Notes: generated by a model from the letters alone, not told the origin. 64,000 bases of DNA from Amorphophallus konjac (GCA_022559845.1 CM040117.1:149734732-149798731); one strand, 5' to 3'; positions 42,393 to 55,020 are shown, counted from the stretch's first letter. Numbers and translations: made by a program.

Positions 42393-45300
42393 ATGGCGAC
42401 AGAACGTGCCCAATGGTGAGATATGCAGCGAACGATTCAAGGACTTACTCGGGCCTTGCAGCAAGTGGCCCAAGGAGGAGGAGCGAACCATGGAGCTGGT
42501 GACCTTCACCGGAACTTCCGTGGGATGAATCCCCCATGTTTTGGTGGCTCGACCGATCCCGATGAAGCCGAGCACTGGCTGAAAGAGATGGAACGGATTT
42601 TTGAGGTGATGCAGTGCAATGGACGTGTTTCTTTAACGACTTTCTAGCTGGAACGTGATGCAAGAACATGGTGGGATGCAATGAAGGTTACCCTTTGAGA
42701 TAGACAAGTTACATGGAAGGAGTTTGAGGAACTCTTTAATGGTAAATATTTTCCTGATAGAGTGCAAGAAAAGAAAGCGGCATAATTTGCTGCCCTGAAA
42801 CAGCGAAATCTTTCTGTAGCCGAGTATGAAGCTCAGTTTTCTAGGCTATATCGTTATGCTACTCACTTGATATCTACGGAGAAGATGAAGGCCAAGCCTT
42901 TTCTCAACGGATTGAAGCTACAATATATTAACCAATTGGCACCAATGGAAATTCAAACTTATACTGAGATGGTGAGAAAAGCTCAAGTCTTGGAAGACAC
43001 CTTAGAGATGATGGAGAGAATCCGTGGAAAGGGTGCTAAGAAGGAACAAACTACTGGTTCCGGGAATTCCAAACTCGGTAATAGCAAGAAAAGGCCCAAT
43101 GATGGGTCTAGATCGTGGAAGGGCAAGATGCCGAAGAGTGAAGACAAGAAGCCTGGCCCTGTTGTACCATTCAAGGGATTATGTAAGTATTGTGACTGTC
43201 CAGGTCACAAGATGGAAGAGTGCTGGTGCAAGCTGGGCGTCTGTCTACGCTGTGGTAGTAGGGACCATCGTATTCCTGAGTGTCTCCTTTTGTCAGATCA
43301 AGCTACCCCGACTAAGCCGTAAGGGAATAAGAAGTAGCAGGGTAAGCTCCAAGCCCTACAAGAAGATGATGCAGGAACCACCGAGGAGGGTGGACTCGTT
43401 AAAGGTACTCTTATTATACATGATAAGTTGGCATTTATTTTATTCGATACTGGAGCAACTCATTCTTTCATTTCTCGAAAATTTGCTAAGTCTTTATCTG
43501 TAAAGCCAGTCTTGATGAATTCTCCATTAGAAATTTCAACTCCTATTGGTTCTAGTTCAGCAATTAAGTATTTCTATCCTTCTAATAAGGTTATGATTAA
43601 TGAACAGAACTTGCCAGCTGACTTAGTTTGTATGGATATAAAGGATTATGATGTAATTCTAGGAGTGGATTGGTTGGCTAAATATGAGGCCAATATCTAT
43701 TGCAGTTATAGCTCTGTGTCCTTTTCTGGGTACCCTGGACTTTCTTTTATAGGGGTTAGGCACCATAAGTCTGTGCCACTTATTTCGGCTCTTCGAGCCG
43801 ATAAGTTGATGAGGAGAGGATGTCAGGATTTTCTAGCCTTTGTTTATGTGACCCTTGAGAGGAAGATTGAGATTAAGGATATTCCTGTCGTTCGAGATTT
43901 TCTAGACGTCTTTCTTGAGGAATTGTCAGGACTTCCACCGGAGAGAGAGGTTATCTTTTCTATTGATTTAATTCATGGCGCGACCCCTATTTCTAAAGCT
44001 CCCTATCGTATGTCCCCTGCGGAGCTGAGGGAATTAAAGCAACAGTTGATGGAATTACTTGAGAAGGGGTTCATTCGTCCAAGCACATCCCCGTGGGGAG
44101 CTCCAGTATTGTTCATCCGGAAGAAGGATGGTTCGATGAGGTTGTGCATCGATTATCGGTAATTGAATCAGCTGACTATCAAGAACAAATACCCATTGCC
44201 AAGGATAAACGAATTATTTGATCAGATAGCAGGAGCTCAGTATTTTTCTAAGATCGATCTTCGATCATGGTACCATCAGTTGCGGATTAAGGAGGAGGAT
44301 ATCTATAAGACAACCTTCCGTAGTAGGCATGGGAATTTTGAATTTGTAGTAATGCCTTTTGGACTAACGAATGCACCTGCAGCTTCCATGCAATTGATGA
44401 ACAATGTGTTCCGGCCCTATCTTGATCAGTCGGTCGTGGTGTTTATTGATGATATCTTAATTTATTCTAAGAGTGAGGAGGAGTATGCTGAACACCTGAG
44501 GAGGGCGTTGCAAATACTGAGAGATCATCAACTATACGCAAAGTTTAGTAAGTGTGAATTCTTGCTACCAGAGGTGTCCTTTCTAGGGCATATTGTTACA
44601 AAGGAAGGTATTTCTGTTGACCCTTCAAAGGTAGAGGCAGTGAAGAATTGGGATAGGCCCACTAATGTAATAGAAGTAAGAAGTTTTCTAGGCCTAGCAG
44701 GTTATTACCGATGATTTATTAAGGATTTCTCTAAGATTGCGGTGCCTTTAACGAGATTGACCCGCAGGGAGAACAAATTTGATTGGTCTGAGGATTGCGA
44801 GGGAAGCTTTCAGACCTTGAAGGAGTGTTTAACTAATGCCCCTGTTTTGGCTTTACCATCGGGAGAAGGAAGTTTTATGGTATACACTGATGCTTCAGGC
44901 ATTGGTCTGGGCTATGTGCTCATGCAGCACGGGAAAGTGATAGCCTATTCTTCTAGGCAGATGAGGAAGCATGAAGAGAACTATCATGTTCATGATTTAG
45001 AACTTGCAGCTGTAGTGTTCACCTTGAAGATATGGAGGCACTACTTGTATGGAGATACATTTACAGTGTTCTCAGACCATAAGAGTTTAAAGTATTTATT
45101 TTCTCAGAAGGAACTTAATATGAGGCAGAGAAGGTGGCTTGAGTATTTAAAGGATTTTGACTTCTCCATAGAGTATCATCCTGGAAAGGGTAATGTAGTG
45201 GCGGATGCCTTGAGCCGTAAGCCAATAGCTAAGTTGTCAAATCTCATGTTGCAAGAATGGAGACTACTGGAATAGCTAGCTAGTTTAGATCTTAATGTTG

Positions 45301-46763
45301 GAAAGGACCGAGTTATGATTGCTCAGATTCAACTTAAACCAGAATTATTGATGGAAATTAAGTCCTTGCAAAAAATGACCCAGAATTTGTAGAGATCAAG
45401 AAAAGCTTGAGTAATAAACCTAATTTTGTGGTAGCCAACGATGGCAGGTTGTTATTTCAGGGAAGGACCTGTGTACCTGATGTAGCTAAAATAAAGAATA
45501 AGATCCTCAAGGAAGCTCATAGATCAAGATACACTATTCATCCTGGAGGTACTAAGATGTTTAAAGATTTGAAAAGATCCTTTTGGTGGCCGAATATGAA
45601 AAGGGAAAATTACAGAATTTGTGAGCAGGTCTTTGGTGTGTCAGCAGGTCAAGGCTGAGCATTTCAGACATACAGGGAAATTGAAACCACTTGATATACC
45701 TCAATGGAAGTGGGAAAGTATCGGCATGGATTTTATTATGGGTCTACCGAGGACTCGCAGTGGATTTCATGCAATATGGGTTATTGTTGACATATTGACA
45801 AAGTCTGTTCATTTCTTGTATATTAAGTCCAAGTGGACAGTTGATGTCTTAGCTGCTTTGTATATGAAAGAAGTTGTAAGACTCCATGGTATTCCAGTCA
45901 GCATTGTGTCTGATAGAGACCCTAGATTCACTTCACATTTTTGGAAGGGATTGCAAGAGTCTTTGGGAACCCGTCTAAATTTCAGCACTGCTCTTCATCC
46001 ACAAACAGACGGACAGACTGAAAGAGTCAACCAGATAGTGGATGATATGCTTAGAGCCTGCATAATTGATTTTGGAGGTTGTTGGAGTGATCACTTGTCT
46101 TTGATTGAATTCGCCTACAATAACAGTTACCAGTCCAGCATTCAGATGGCTCCGTTTGAGGCTTTGTATGGAAGGAGCTGTCGATCTCCATTATGTTGGG
46201 ATGAGGTAGGTGAGAAGTAATGTCTGGGACCAGATCTCATTTAAAAATCATCCAAGAATATCCATATTATCAGAGACCGGTTGCAAGTAGCACAATCAAG
46301 ACAGAAGAGTTATGCTGACAATAGAAGGAGAGTCTTGGAATTTTAGGTCGGTGAGCATGTGTTTCTGAAGGTTTCTCCCATGAAAGGGGTTCGAAGGTTT
46401 GGCATTCAAGGTAAGCTGAGTCCAAGATATGCTGGCCCATTCGAGATTCTGGAAAGAGTGGGGGAGGTCGCTTACCGTTTAGCACTACCACCTCAGTTAT
46501 CAGGAGTATACAATGTCTTCCATGTATCAATGCTGCGGAAATATGTGTATGACCCCACTCACGTCATTCAGCATGTGGATCTTGAGTTGAAGGAAGATTT
46601 GACTTATGAAGAAAGGCCTATCAAGATTCTGGATCGTAAGCAGCAGCAGCTCAGGAATCGTTCTATCCCTAAGGTTAAAGTTCAGTGGAGTCGGCGTGGA
46701 ACTGAATATGCTACTTGGGAGTCAGAAGATACCGTGCGGAAGTAGTATCCCAACTTATTCTAG
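42393..46763 (+). pseudogene. Tekay-like gag-pol polyprotein with chromodomain, broken
   Basis: Reading starts at ATG 42393 and ends at TAG 46763. Gag has the Ty3-type core (42520-42990) and two Cys-rich knuckles, CKYCDCPGHKMEEC and CLRCGSRDHRIPEC (43180-43280). Protease shows [11 protein letters not shown] at 43440. RT (about 43980-44715) keeps FIDD at about 44440. RNase H shows [10 protein letters not shown] at about 44885 and ADALSRK at 45205. Integrase (45520-46210) shows MDFIMGLPRT, SDRDPRFTS and PQTDGQTERVNQ. A chromodomain-like tail (about 46600-46740) ends KVQWSRRGTEYATWE. In-frame stops include 42417, 42645, 42696, 42783, 43320, 44160, 44712, 45273, 46218, 46344 and 46743. A frameshift near 45374 in an A run is undone by a second near 45632. 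The enzyme motifs are intact but the frame is not. Confidence 0.9.
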
Positions 46764-46822
46764 GTGAGCTATCTCACTCTCCGTTTATGTTAGTGCAGTG
46801 AATTTGGTGGACCAAATTCCTT

Positions 46823-46836
46823 AAAGTGGGGGAGGG
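46823..46836 (+). other. Polypurine tract of the Tekay-like element
   Basis: AAAGTGGGGGAGGG abuts the TGTAACACCC start of the 3' LTR. Confidence 0.8.
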
Positions 46837-49800
46837 TGTAACACCCCGATTTATTAATGAATAGAAAATTATGCAAAATTAATAAGAAATTCCTTAAGAA
46901 AGAAAGGATAAGTAAAATTTTGACCAATTTATAAAAATATGGAAAAAATTATAATCTTATAGTGGATAAAACGTTTAGTAAAATTGTCTTCTACGACCAA
47001 CCCAAATGAAATTCTTAAACAAGCCGAATTAACTGATTAAGGCCCAAATCAACACTTAGCTAATCAGACCTTAAATCGTGAAATTTGAGCCCAATACTTA
47101 ATCATTTTAGCTAAAACCATGTGCAAATGAATGGTGAGGATTAGTAGAACATTTCCCCTCTTGTTATTCTCTGAAACCCTAACGCTAGGAGGTGTATTTG
47201 GCGGCACAACGGCATCGTTAACCCTATCCGGCGCGATTCGTGCATGTCTGCGGTGTGTGGACTCTATCTCCACGATTAGAACTCTCCAGATACAATTAAA
47301 CCTATAAAAATGAACCTCAGCCACCCTAGAATCATTTAGATGGTGTGGCGGCCGGTGAGGACCTCGGACGGGGGAGAATTCCGGCGTTTATAGGTTGTGT
47401 GTTCCTAGCGCGATCGACAACCATCTTCCACCTTCGTCCTTCGATTAATGTAGGTGATAGCAGACCAAACTCTAAGTGTTATACATGGTTAGAAGTGTCA
47501 TCGTGTCCTCTTTCTTTTGATCTAAAAAGCCCTAAATTGCGTGTAGTATCCTGCGAGAATTTCTAGTTTTTGTGGAAGCATATCATAATTAGGGTTAACT
47601 ATGTTCCACCTTGATTTAAGTAGGGATTTCAAGCACAAAACATTCAATTGATCATGCCATCTTGTATAAAATTTTGTGCTCGTTCTATTGGTTGTGAAAG
47701 CCCCAATTTTCATGCTCTCTATAGTATGTATTTAGTTATAGTAACTAACCCTAGCCAAACTAGCGGGAGGCGGGCATGGCGAAGGTAGCCGAGATTGTTC
47801 TGGGATAAGCAGCCATGCGATAGACCGCTTGTCTATATGCACGGAAAACTCCTGACCGCCTATGTTGTTTGCGTTATTATATTTTCATAAGACGAGCGGC
47901 TAGATCAGAACCGCCCAAAGACCCATGCGGCCATCCATAGACCGCTCATCTCCTGCCTGACCTCTGGTCGGCAGGGCATGAAGGGCATGTGGAATGACCG
48001 CACAGGCCTTTGAAAGGTTCTGGATGAACCGTTCTTCTTCCCAGAACTGTGTTAATTTTGAAATCTAGCATGTTTCATCCCTAGTCTAAATGATAGGCTA
48101 GCAACCAACAAGTAAATGGAACATATGGGAGATTAAAAATTATAATTCTTATTCATGTTTATCATGACATTGGCTTATTATTTCAATAAAGTTAATTTCA
48201 AACATGATTATATGAACCATGATATTAGGGATGTTTGACAGTCGTTCTACTCCAGTAGGATTGACTGACCGCTACACTGGTTTCTGATGTTTTACTAGCC
48301 ACTATTTCTTGTAATTGTTGGGACTCTCCACCGGATACTCCTTCCGTCAGACTAGGACCTCCATTATGGGACCTCCGTAAGTCCCCGCGAGCCTGGGATT
48401 CCCACTAGGACGTCCGACAGGTTGTACCACCAAGACCTGAACCTGTCACGTGATCGAACCGCTTGGATTGCTGTGTTGTGAGTCACGGCTCAATTGGGAC
48501 CAACTGAGTCTTGAACGGCCGGAATCGGACCGTTTGTCTCAGTGGACGGCCGATTAGAGACCGTGCATCCCTGGCCAATTGCCATTTAATGATAGTCGAT
48601 TAACCTAGTTCTTTCTTCGACCAAATCATGGTTTGAGCAATCTGATAAGCCCGGGACTGACCAGTGGAAAGTGGGCTGGACCCAGTTTCAGTTCTGCCCC
48701 ACCTATGGCAGCCCGGAGCCCATTTTGGGTAGATTTCTAGTTTACTAGTCAGGCCTAGTTGAGCGGACTGTCTAGGCCCGTCCATGTGTATGAGCGGATT
48801 AATTGGACCGTTCATCCCCCGGGCGGCCCTATAACGCCCGTTTATCCTGTTCTTGGGCTTCAGGTCCTTCTGGCCATGTGCGGCCCATTACTGACCGTCT
48901 ATACTAGTTCAAAGGCCCATTGCTGACCGTTCTTCTCTAAGAGCGCCCCAGAATGGTCCGTTTATCCTTGACTTCGGTGAGGCTGATCTTCGGCCTAGTT
49001 CTTTCCTGAACGGCCCAGTTGAGACCGTATATCCTCTGAGCGGCCCAGTTTGGACCGCGTATCACCCAGAATTGATTTCCGTGTTTCATGATTTTGAATC
49101 CAAGGACCTGTTGGTTCTTGATAATTTGAACTTTCTGGGTAAAGTATCTCTTCAACTTATCCTTGGGTTTTCTGAGGTAAGTTATACCTGGATATATTGG
49201 CCATTTAACTTGATTAATGTCTAGACATCACTTGGGATCTTGGATCCACTAAATCAATGCCAATGCATCATAAGGGCCGGGTCTGGTCCTGGGAAGAGCA
49301 CCCGAAAGTACTTGTGCCCCGGGGAGTTTGTAATGACATGGTGAGGCATTACACCGAGTGCATGACTAGCGTGATGTCTATGACACAATCTATTGCTTGA
49401 ATCTTGCTTGACTTGGTTATTTATTGATTGTTGGCCAATTTCCAGTTACATCATGTTCTTGATCTCGCACTTTCTTTTATGCTGCTTTGCCATGTCATCT
49501 TTCCTTTTCTTTTCATTCATATTAAGTATAATTGGTTAATCACTTAAACTTGCCTATTGTAACCTACTGAGCGTTCACTCACCCAGTTGTTCCCCCCTTT
49601 TTCAGGTAGCTCAGGTGAGGATTCGCAAACTGATGGGGATGGGCCAGAGTGACGACCCTGGAGCGAACCTGTTGGATGAACTTGAAGAGTCATCTAGAGT
49701 TGTTTTGTGTCTAGTTATGATTTAGAAAGTGTGTCTGGTAAGAGTGTAATGGAATCAGTGGTTGTAATAGTGTCAAGTAAATGTTATGTTGGAAGTATTT

Positions 49801-49984
49801 CTTAAGTTGGTTTGATGAGAACGATGTAATGGATCATTTAAATGTTTATTTAGATTAATGGAGTTATTTTCTGTTCATGGTATTGTGTTGATCTTTTAGC
49901 TTTAGTGTAGCATGTCTGAAAATGAGCATAATGTTATTAATTGTTTCTACTACCAGTCCCGATATTCCGCGTCGGGGCGTGACA
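46837..49984 (+). repeat. Tekay-like 3' LTR, uninterrupted reference copy
   Basis: It is 3,148 bp long, begins TGTAACACCC and ends GGGGCGTGACA. It lacks the three insertions seen in the 5' LTR and so fixes their borders. Between 48500 and 49075 it carries a series of dyads such as GCGGCCCAGTTTGGACCGCG. Short open frames in it are not genes. Confidence 0.92.
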
Positions 49985-49989
49985 ATAGG
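49985..49989. repeat. Target-site duplication, Tekay-like element, right
   Basis: ATAGG, matching 1272-1276. Confidence 0.9.
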
Positions 49990-50629
49990 GGTTTAAAAAC
50001 CCAACCCCCATGTATCCCCCATTCTATTTATGTGTTTAGTTTCCATTCGTTTTCATAGATATTACACTTCATAAACTAATTTGGGTTGTGCTTTCTAGTC
50101 GTTTGCGGTGTTTTGCAGGTCAACATGAGTTTTATCCCCTCTAGCCAGTCGAAAGGGGTGGAGGATTAAGTTCCACGGCTTGGGATCTGGAGTTTCTGCG
50201 CGGTTTGTCCCCGACCGTAGAGAGTGTTAGCGGTCTTCTTTAGACCGTTCAGCGCCTTCCTATGGCCTGATTCAGACCGTTTAGTCCACGTCAAGCCTTC
50301 TTCGCGTGTTCTACTTCAGCATTGGAGATGGTCTATCGATTGGCCGTCTCCGTCCTGCAGCGGTCTACAGCGGACCGTCTTCACCCTGTATCAGCGCTGC
50401 ATCATTGGGCGAGTGTCTCGTCCATCTCCCCTTTCCAAGGTATGCGGTGCCCTCTCCTTGCACTTAATACCTTGGTGGCGAGCACAACTTGTCCATGCCT
50501 GTGAGTGATCCATTGCTTGCATCTCTTGTCTTTTTTCAAGTTATTAAATCACACACACGCATTCAATATTTTCCCCCTTTAGCACATCTTCACATATTTT
50601 GAGTTAGGGAGGGAAAGAACGTGTCTACA
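49990..50629 (+). repeat. LTR-A, right part
   Basis: It continues LTR-A after the Tekay-like element. It has further CGGTC...GACCG dyads near 50230-50390 and probably ends GTGTCTACA at 50629. No TSD partner can be seen because the element's other end is outside the window. Confidence 0.55.
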
Positions 50630-52140
50630 GCTCCTTCTTTAATCACTCTCGGATCCATTACTTGAATAGTCTGACTCTGACCTGCTAGAATTTCTTGAAA
50701 AGATTGGAAACGTAGGGAATGAGCACACATGTCCAGTAGGTATCTTCGTATCAACATGAAGGCAATGTTTATGTAATTAACATTTTAGCTCTAGAGTGTA
50801 AGATAAGTCATGGAAATAGTATGAAACATGTGGATAAACCAAAATAACACAAATAACAAGATATGATCAAGGTGAGATATAAGAATTCTTGTAGGCTAGA
50901 AATATGATCTAGCAAGAATATAACATGAATGTCATTTGGCCTTTCATGAATAAGAATGTACTTTTCTATAACCATAAAGGCTATGCACTAGAAAGTCATG
51001 TAACGAGAATGTACTAGCAAGCATGTAATTTCACAAGATTGCCACGTGGATCTTCACCCATTTATAAAAAAAGTACACCTGGTGCAATGCGACGCCAGTG
51101 TTCATCATACCCCATGGTTTATAGTATGTTTCTAGCTATCTACCGAGAGGACTAGAGTGGAGCCCTTGGACACTATCTGTGCCCGCTCTTGCATCTTCAA
51201 GTTATAAATCAAGTTACTTCCATGAGAAATATAAATATGGCCAATAATGAACAAGTTTAAACTATAGTTTTATGATAGCAAATATCAAGGTAAGAATGCT
51301 TCAATTAATGATATACGAGTTCAAAGATTGATTTAGCACAAGGTTATGCCAAGGAAAAATTCGGCCGCATGACGATATATTCTTTAATTTCCATAATTCA
51401 TTAGGTAGCTTTGGAAACAAAGTGTTAAGTTCTAGATAATCACAAACCATCTAGGAACATAGAAAAATCAACCCGTGGGTCAAACCTTGGGTTAATCAAT
51501 GCTTAAACATAAAACGGTCATATCGGGGCCGTTTCTGGAAATAGCTGTCGTTTACTGGACCGTATGTGGATCTATGCGGTCATGACTGGACCGTTTAGTA
51601 ACAGAGTCAATGAAACGAATGAACTGGAACCATGCTATCTAGGCAGGGCCGCTAGGCGTCCTTGGCGGTCAGGTAAATGGCCGCTAGGTACCTCTGGTGG
51701 TCTCTAGAGGGCCGCTAAGGTCCATAACACATAAAATATCGGTAAAGTGCTTTCTAGACAATTAAGTTTTGAGGGTACAACCAGCTCGGCGTCGTAGTGG
51801 GAATCCCAGGCTCGCGGAGTCTGATGGAGGCCTTAAAACAAGATCACCTAGTCCGGTGGAAGGAATATCCAACAGAGATGATCACAAGTCCAAGATTGTG
51901 TACTTATATTGCAAAGTGTATCTAATGACATCGTACCAGGATACGCGCCATGTACTTAAGAAAAGATTCTAGACGAGAAAGGATGGTGATAAAATAACAA
52001 TCAAATCAAAACTAGACAAGGTTATGAACCATATGAAATTTAAGATAAATACAAGAGTATATGGTTTTGGCATGAAATTAACATAAGTTTAAAATAAGTC
52101 CATACTGCATAAAGAACATGAAACCTACTAGGATGAACAA
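50630..52140 (-). repeat. Diverged gypsy LTR-like sequence, reverse
   Basis: On the minus strand several blocks run in the same order as in the Tekay-like LTR. They are the GGGAATCCCAGGCTCGCG / CCGGTGGA block at 51780-51880 (compare 48330-48410), dyads of the CGGTC...GACCG type at 51490-51720, and a CTGGTGCAATGC block at 51078. Neither LTR end was found, so it may be cut off by LTR-A on the left. No gene is seen. Confidence 0.55.
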
Positions 52141-53009
52141 TTAACACAACTAAGTTTATGAATACAGTATTGTTTGCGACCGCGGGGAGTCACTTGTCGT
52201 TTTGTCCTCGCTGGCGGGGGTGTACACTCACCTTTTATGGAAGGTCGAGATAGGTTGACTGGGCACGCGGGGATTCTGGGGGTATTGAGAAGAAGGCAGT
52301 GAGAACGATAGGAGCGCACTAGAAGGGATGGCGTATGGTTCATCATTCTGGAAGACTGGGATGGGGATGGCTGGGTGGAATGCGGGCGTGCCAGTCGATT
52401 TCTCGACGATCACCTATGGAACCGAGGATTGACCGGGGAAGCGTCGCCAGGATGCGGCATGTGGCTCCAGGGATCGGGCGACACATGGATAGAAGGGGTT
52501 CCACGGGTGCGAGTGCGCAGGCGATTATGGGGATTCGTGTACTGCACGTCTTTTCCCACCGGTCGCAAGCAAACAGTGTTTATTTTACATCAGATTGAAT
52601 CTAAACACCTTTGTTTCTACTGCCGAAGAGAGAGTCAGGGACCCTGGGAGCCGCGACGTTGGGAGGGCTTAGTTCGTGCAACAGCGATAGGGCAACGACA
52701 ACACAACAGGGATTACAGGGGACAGAGAGACTGGTTCCAGCGAGGAGGGGAATCCACTCCTTGACTGGATTACATGACTTATAAGCCATGAAAGGTATTT
52801 ATATGGGGGCGTGAGAGTCCGATTACAAGTGCTTGCAAGCTGCGAGACAATTCCGTCATTTGTGACGGTCCCCGGGTCATTGCGTTATTGTATGGGTAGT
52901 TCCATATCTGTACGTAGTGTCCGTCAGAGGACCTGTGACTGAGCAGGATGGCGCCCGAGGGGCATCACAATGTATTCCCGACATGAGATAGTGTCGAGGT
53001 CGGGGCAGT
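52141..53009. other. GC-rich unclassified repeat, possible minus-strand promoter
   Basis: No gene or known domain is recognised. A TATA-like CATATAAATACC on the minus strand at about 52794-52806 lies just to the left of the minisatellite. This would fit an LTR U3/R border in reverse, but the evidence is weak. Confidence 0.35.
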
Positions 53010-53870
53010 AGGGGTGCCGTAGGCACCATTGTGCTTGGGAAGTTGAGTGGTCGGGTGCCACGGGCACCGATGTGACTGGAGTAGTTGGCAGTCGGGTGTC
53101 GGGGGCACCGTTGTGACTGGAGTTGTTGGCAGTGTGGTGCCGGGGGCACCGTTGTGACTGAAGTAGCTGGGTAGTCGGGTGCCGGGGGCACCGTTGTGAC
53201 TGAAGTAGCTGGGTAGTCGGGTGCCGGCAGCATCGTTGTGACTGGGGTAGCTGGCAGTCGGGTGCCGGGGGCACCGTTGTGACTGGAGTTGTTGGCAGTT
53301 GGGTGCCGGGGGCACCGTTGTGACTGAAGTAGCTAGGTAGTCGGGTGTCGGCGGCACCGTTGTGACTGGGGTAGCTGGCAGTCGGGAGTCGGGGGCACCG
53401 TTGTGACTGGGGTAACTGGCAGTCGGGTGTCGGGGGCACCGTTGTGACTGGAGTTGTTCAGTGGTCGGGTGTCGCGGGCCCCGATGCGACTGGAGTAGCT
53501 GGTTGTCGGGTGTCGAGGGCACCGTTGTGACTGGAGTTGTTGGTAGTCGGGTGTCGGGGGCACCATTGTGACTAAAGTAGCTGAGTAGTTGGGTGCCGGC
53601 GGCACCGTTGTGACTGGGGTAGCTAGCAGTCGGGTGCCGGGGGCACCGTTGTGACTTGAGTTATTGAGTGGTCGGGTGCCGCGGGCCCCGATGTGACTGG
53701 AGTAGCTGGCAGTCGGGTGCCGGGGGCACCGTTGTGACTGGAGTTGTTGGCAGTTGGGTGCCAGGGGCACCGTTGTGACTGAAGGAGGCGAGCGCCGGGA
53801 GACCTCGATGGTCATGCTCGGGGCCCGGTGTGACTGGCAGTCGAGTGCCAGAGGCACCGTTGTGACTGAA
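53010..53870. repeat. 41-bp minisatellite, about 20 units
   Basis: The unit is about 41 bp. Each contains GGTGCCGGGGGCACC or a close variant, a six-base perfect dyad around GGG, followed by GTTGTGACTG and a variable AGTAGCTGG/AGTTGTTGG part. Variants carrying CCCCGATG recur about 207 bp apart (53477 and 53684), so groups of five units form a higher-order repeat. The long Pro/Ser/Thr-rich frames read on the minus strand in three registers come from the repeat and are not evidence of a gene. Confidence 0.85.
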
Positions 53871-54689
53871 GGAGGCGGGCGCCATGAAGAGGCTGAGGCC
53901 CGAGTATAGGTACATGTGTTCAACTGGTTTCATGCTATATGAGAGCCACGTGGGCTTTACAAATGGGCCAGGGTGACCGGAGTACAATGGGCGCAAGTCG
54001 CGGGATAATTCCGATGCGTAGGTCGGTCCCTGGGTCAATGCGTAACAAGGCAGATATCCGCGTGTTTTACAGAGGCTCTCCATGAGGAGATCGAGACAAG
54101 CCCGATTGCCTAGGTGGCAGGGGCGGTCATGGGCTGGCGCCTGATGGAGGTTGGACGCGGCTCAAGGTGAGCGGTCGGGTCCGGGCCTCGGAAGGCGAAT
54201 GTTGTCATGCTAGGGAGTCGAGGCCGGCCCCAGGAATATTGCTCCCGGGCCAGGGTCCGGATAACTCGAGTCATCAGTCCGAGCGGTCTGCGGCTAGCTA
54301 GAGGGGAGAGGTAGGCACGCGATTTTGTGATGGAAGTAGGTGCGGCATCATGGCGTATGCGTGGCCACCGTGGGTTGTCATACGCGGGCAGGATGCGGGT
54401 GTGTTCGGCGTTGTCAAAACGCCTTATACGTGACGGGCATGGACTTGTGTGCGATGGCTATACGCCGTGTGAGGGGAGTACGTGTGACATACCCTTGGCG
54501 TGTACAAGCCGATCAACAAGTCAACCACGCGCGCACTTAGTTCCTCGCGTCCTTGACCCTGGCCGAAGGCCACGGGAGTCCGAGGGCGCGGCAGTTAGGT
54601 CGGAGGGTGTTGCATTGCATCCTTCATTCCATTCCCTTCGTTAGGAGCTGCCTAGGGGGGATTTTATAGGGGAAGATGAAGGGTCATGG
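53871..54689. other. GC-rich unclassified sequence
   Basis: I see no gene, RNA or known element in it. On the minus strand CCTATAAAAT at about 54661-54670 could be a TATA box, next to the hairpin array. Several short open frames exist, but none has recognisable domains. Confidence 0.3.
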
Positions 54690-55020
54690 GGGGTTTAGGC
54701 GGACTAGGTTTGGGGGCAAAGCTAGTCCGCCTAAACCCCTCCCCCAAGTGGGGTTTAGGCAGACCAGCCCAAGGGGCTGGTCTGGTCCGCCTAAACCCCT
54801 CACGAAGGGGTTTTCTTTTGTTAAAAAACCTTTTTTTTAGTTTTGATGGGGTTTAGGCGGACCAGCCTGAGGGGGCAGGCTGGTCCACCTAAACCCTCCC
54901 CCAGGGGGGGTTTGGGTGGACTGGCTGGGCACTTTTTTTAATTAAAAAAACCTTTTTTTGGTTTAATGGGGGTTTAGGTGGACCAGCCTTGGGGGTGAGG
55001 CTGGTCCACCTAAACCCCTC
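54690..55020. repeat. Four long hairpins built on GGTTTAGGCGGACCAGCC
   Basis: Inverted repeats occur at 54692-54736, 54752-54798, 54848-54896 and 54967-55018. Arms are 15-20 bases and pair GGTTTAGGCGGACCAGCC with GGCTGGTCCGCCTAAACC around short G-rich loops. Runs of T and A separate the third and fourth. Confidence 0.9.

Larger units (their letters stand above)
1277..49984 (+). mobile_element. Ty3/gypsy chromovirus (Tekay/Del-like), nest host
   Basis: The element runs from TGTAACACCC at 1277 to GTGACA at 49984 with an ATAGG duplication. Its own length is about 10.9 kb (two LTRs of about 3.15 kb plus a 4.66 kb interior); the rest is later insertions in the 5' LTR. The primer site TGGTATCAGAGCC at 42184 matches initiator tRNA-Met. 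The interior order gag, protease, reverse transcriptase, RNase H, integrase and a C-terminal chromodomain-like segment fits chromoviruses, and the long LTRs and their ends point to the Tekay/Del clade. The clade name is inferred from features, not from a search. Confidence 0.9.

Noticed and set aside
50224..50508. Open frame of 94 codons as a host gene
   Set aside because: It lies within LTR-A and consists of reading through the CGGTC dyads; no domain is present.
52877..53923. Long Pro/Ser/Thr-rich minus-strand open frames that look like a repeat protein gene
   Set aside because: They are open in three registers at once because the 41-bp minisatellite lacks stops in them. There is no conserved start or domain, and the units vary at the protein level.
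54327..54644. Open frame of 105 codons in the GC-rich zone
   Set aside because: GC-rich sequence has few stops; overlapping frames are open too and no known domain is visible.
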